Assembly: GCA_944376605.1 (NCBI GenBank)
Contig: CALWDE010000006.1
Span: 62,001-126,000, forward strand
Direction of reading: 5' to 3'
From: an uncultured Bacilli bacterium
GTDB taxonomy: Bacteria; Bacillota_I; Bacilli_A; RFN20; CAG-826
Length of the DNA: 64,000 nucleotides
A program made the position numbers and the translations under genes. Position 1 is the stretch's first letter. Every line of letters starts with the position of its first letter. Below the pieces are notes generated by a model. The model did not search any database. It was given only the letters and a program-made list of their open reading frames with translations, and was not told the DNA's origin. This document shows positions 61,735 through 64,000 of the stretch, piece by piece.

Positions 61735-62295
61735 TTACTTTAAGAATTTTTTGCCACAAGAGAATGCGTCCGCGACAACGCCTTTCACGAGCAAATAAGT
61801 ATGATTCACTCCATCAAAGGCGATTGGCTCTAACTTCTCAGGATCAATCTTTCCGTTCGTCAAAATTGATTCATCAGCGAGGGTGTTTTCAATCTTTCCT
61901 CTTAAGTCACCTGTTTCTTCATCATAAGAAATAAGTGTGCACTCAAAGGTTAACGGTAATTCTTCAAAGTAAGGAGCGTCTACATGTTCAGCATGCACGC
62001 TGTGGAAATTCACTTTCGCAATTTTATCTTTTACTTGGTTACCAGATGCAAGACCAAAATAGTCGCATTCCGCAACAGTCTTTTTTGTAGCCATAGAAAC
62101 AGTAAATGCTTTCTTGGCCAAAAGATTTTTAACAGTTTTGTGATTGCTAGATAAGCAAATTCGAATTTCTTCTGTATCCCCAATTCCACCCCACGCTGCA
62201 TTCATTGCGTCTGGTGTGCCGTCTTCATCATAAGTCCCAATAATAAGAACGGGTTGAGGGTAAATCCAAGGTTTTGAACCAAAACTAATTTTCAT
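61735..62295 (-). CDS. Flavin reductase-like FMN-binding protein
   Basis: 186 residues of the flavin reductase/FMN-binding split-barrel family: KPWIYPQPVLIIGTYDEDGTPDAMNAAWGG, CLSSNHKTVKNL, FTVSMATKKTVAECDYFG and GKIENTLADESIL (each quoted in part). Likely an NAD(P)H:flavin or flavin-linked oxidoreductase; the substrate is unknown. AAGGAG precedes the ATG. Confidence 0.85.
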   Translation of the reverse strand: MKISFGSKPWIYPQPVLIIGTYDEDGTPDAMNAAWGGIGDTEEIRICLSSNHKTVKNLLAKKAFTVSMATKKTVAECDYFGLASGNQVKDKIAKVNFHSVHAEHVDAPYFEELPLTFECTLISYDEETGDLRGKIENTLADESILTNGKIDPEKLEPIAFDGVNHTYLLVKGVVADAFSCGKKFLK

Positions 62296-62330
62296 AAATC
62301 TCTCCTTACGTTTTTATGCTAGCACTTTTG

Positions 62331-63731
62331 TCAAGATATACTCTTATCGGAAGAAAGGTTCTGAACTTCTTTTTCTCTTTTCTTTATCACGCGCGGGAAC
62401 GTAACAAATATCACTACGCTGGTAATCGCCCCCGCAACAAGATCAGCAATTCCCTCAGAAAGATACACTCCAGAGTAACCAAGGCTATAAGTCAAAATAA
62501 AACATAAAGGAATTAAGATAATGACTTTTCGTAAGACTGCTAAAAAGAGAGCGGTTTTGCCTTGCCCTAAGGCGACATTAATGTTTTGAAGCGTCATTTG
62601 AACTGTAAACATGATTGTTCCCATCAAAAAGAAAGGGGTGAACTCTTTTACAAGGAGAAATACGTCTTCTTCAGCAGAAAACACATAGGCGTAAAGTTCT
62701 GGGTAAATCATGGAAACTAAATAAATTGTAATTCCAAAAATAAGTGCAAGAAGGAAAGTGTCTTTTATCCCCTCCTTCAAACGTTTCGCATCCCCTTTCC
62801 CATAGTTATAAGACACAAAAGGTGCTATCCCGTATCCTAATCCGTTTAAAGGAAGAGAAATAAGCTGCAAGGCACTAAGCATAATTGTCAAAGCAGCGGT
62901 ATATGTACTACCATCTCCCCCGGTAGCAATCTTTAAACAAACATTAAATACAATTTGAATTATGCTTTCCGTTAAAGTCATGATAAAAGGAGATAAACCA
63001 AGAAACAAAATACCTCCTATCAGTTTTTTATCTATTTTCATTGCCCGAAAACTAGGGTGAAAGAAAGAACCTTTTTTATAAAAGAAGAGAAGGAGCCAAA
63101 TAAAGGAAGCAAGCTGAGAAAGAATTGTCGCTAATGCTGCCCCTTCTACTCCCATTCCCAAAGTAAAAATAAAAAGTGGATCAAGACCAACATTGAGTAA
63201 CGCCCCCAGTAAAGTAGTGCCCATTGCAATAAAAGAATGTCCCTGCGCACTAATAAAAGGATTTAGCCCTTGAACCATGATAATGAAGATACTTCCTAAT
63301 GCATATATTTTTAAATAACTGGTCGCGTAAGTAATCGCGTCTTCCGGACAGCCAAAAAGAGTCACAATATCTTCTGCAAAAAGATAAAGAACAATGGTCA
63401 TCAACACGCCAATTAAAAAAAGCATTGCAAAAGAAAAGTTAAAAATATGGTTTGCTTTGTTTTTATCCCCTTCTCCCATTGCCATAGAAGCTTTAGGAGA
63501 GGCGCCAAGACCAATTAAGTTTGCAAAAGCTTGTACAATTAAAGTGATGGGCAATACAATCCCAAGTGCAGCCAAAGCCTGCGTTTCAATACCAGCAATA
63601 TTAGACACGTACATTCTATCAACAAGGTTATAGAAAAAGGTAATAAGCTGAGCAATTACGGCAGGAATTTCAAGTTTAAACACCAGTGGCCAAATTTTTG
63701 CAGTAGCAAAATCTTCTGTTAAATCTCTCAT
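62331..63731 (-). CDS. MATE family multidrug/sodium antiporter
   Basis: 466 residues with twelve predicted membrane helices in two homologous halves. N-terminal helix pair FKLEIPAVIAQLITFFYNLVDRMYVSNIAG, and GLGASPKASMAMGEGDKNKA after it, are typical of MATE/NorM-like exporters (quoted in part). Exports cationic drugs, dyes or metabolites; the natural substrate is unknown. Own promoter TTGATA-17-TAGAAT. A leader of roughly 20 nt without a clear Shine-Dalgarno. Confidence 0.92.
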   Translation of the reverse strand: MRDLTEDFATAKIWPLVFKLEIPAVIAQLITFFYNLVDRMYVSNIAGIETQALAALGIVLPITLIVQAFANLIGLGASPKASMAMGEGDKNKANHIFNFSFAMLFLIGVLMTIVLYLFAEDIVTLFGCPEDAITYATSYLKIYALGSIFIIMVQGLNPFISAQGHSFIAMGTTLLGALLNVGLDPLFIFTLGMGVEGAALATILSQLASFIWLLLFFYKKGSFFHPSFRAMKIDKKLIGGILFLGLSPFIMTLTESIIQIVFNVCLKIATGGDGSTYTAALTIMLSALQLISLPLNGLGYGIAPFVSYNYGKGDAKRLKEGIKDTFLLALIFGITIYLVSMIYPELYAYVFSAEEDVFLLVKEFTPFFLMGTIMFTVQMTLQNINVALGQGKTALFLAVLRKVIILIPLCFILTYSLGYSGVYLSEGIADLVAGAITSVVIFVTFPRVIKKREKEVQNLSSDKSIS

Positions 63732-63756
63732 ATCTTATGGCAAAGCGCCAAGTGCT

Positions 63757-63785
63757 ATTCTAAGCATACAAAATCAAATTATCAA
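63757..63785 (-). promoter_or_regulatory. Promoter of the MATE transporter gene
   Basis: TTGATA (63785-63780), 17 bp, TAGAAT (63762-63757) on the minus strand, 26 bp upstream of the ATG. Confidence 0.65.
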
Positions 63786-63908
63786 AAAAAGAACGGGCTT
63801 TTTACGAAGTTTTTTGCAAATTTTGTTCTAGTTGAAATACAAATACTATACATCTGTTTTAAAACAATTGGAATTACCTTCTCCTGCTATTTTGAAATGC
63901 AACAAATC

Positions 63909-63949
63909 GCCATTTGGCAAAGTGAAAATCAGCCATTTGGCAAAGTGAA
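63909..63949. repeat. Two direct copies of an 18-bp repeat, 23-bp period
   Basis: GCCATTTGGCAAAGTGAA at 63909-63926 and again, identical, at 63932-63949 with a 5-bp spacer. Each contains the dyad GCCA-TT-TGGC. The rest of the 63786-64000 stretch is AT-rich with no gene seen before the window ends. Could be tandem operators or the multiple end repeats of a mobile element lying to the right. Confidence 0.7.
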
Positions 63950-64000
63950 CTTTAAAAAAGCTGATATTATCGGTAAAAAATGTTTATGATAAATATTATT

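Noticed and set aside
1-64000. UGA read as tryptophan (mollicute code)
   Set aside because: TGA terminates several genes at sensible points, for example ATGA overlaps at 722-725 and 27994-27997, and tryptophan is encoded by TGG.

Overview
The window reads as one contiguous chromosomal segment of a low-GC Gram-positive bacterium of the Bacilli, probably an uncultured, gut-type, streamlined lineage near the Erysipelotrichales/Acholeplasmatales/RF39 part of the tree. This is an inference from gene content, not a search. The pointers are: RNA polymerase delta subunit, RNase Y with YmdB, GpsB next to rnpB, RecU, DnaD, a SufCDSUB operon, an RFN riboswitch before RibU, and Bacillus-like gene order (gpsB-rnpB-pgsA-cinA-recA-rny; recU, nth-dnaD, cca, hup, der-cmk). 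TGA is used as a stop in many genes (for example at 722-724 in an ATGA overlap), so the code is the standard one. No tRNA, rRNA, CRISPR array, prophage or complete insertion sequence was seen.

Layout. 1-4608: a carbohydrate ABC uptake locus (permease, binding lipoprotein, LacI regulator, divergent MsmK-type ATPase) with two copies of the same palindromic operator. 4605-8899: a flavoprotein, PepF, Nfu, two tandem small membrane proteins and an inositol-monophosphatase-like enzyme. 8991-10889: two unrecognised exported proteins, one with a stretch resembling aerolysin-type toxins. 11092-15664: a fba, rpoE, argS, ispF, ychF gene block. 15826-16978: decayed genes, including a thrice-frameshifted Big_2-type lipoprotein. 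17154-22829: cold-shock protein and two tandem fused ATPase-permease transporters. 22865-30353: folate, tRNA modification and RNA turnover (DUF951, fhs, tcdA, miaA, miaB, ymdB, rny). 30653-33645: recA, cinA, pgsA, rnpB, gpsB. 33771-39473: exonuclease-recU, nth, dnaD, a short cca, hup, der, cmk. 39489-41046: ferredoxin, and ribU under an FMN riboswitch. 41079-49915: parB, parA, rsmG, mnmG and sufBUSDC. 50074-54083: two large lipoproteins, the first parvulin-like, driven by a promoter that contains a palindrome. 54150-63731: HIT protein, YhaM, RecX, a glycolipid glycosyltransferase with a flippase-like membrane protein, a carbohydrate esterase, a GH13 glucosidase, a flavin reductase and a MATE transporter.

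The most interesting items are: (1) MiaB carries a C-terminal domain that looks like YmcA/YlbF (Ric complex) in the same gene cluster as RNase Y; (2) at several genes that appear to begin transcripts, a TAnAAT-like -10 box lies only 6-9 nt before the start codon and no usable Shine-Dalgarno is present, which suggests leaderless mRNAs; (3) the exported pair at 8991-10889; (4) the palindrome-controlled lipoprotein pair at 50005-54083; (5) shortened CCA-adding enzyme and SufD. All calls come from reading the sequence. No database search was run.
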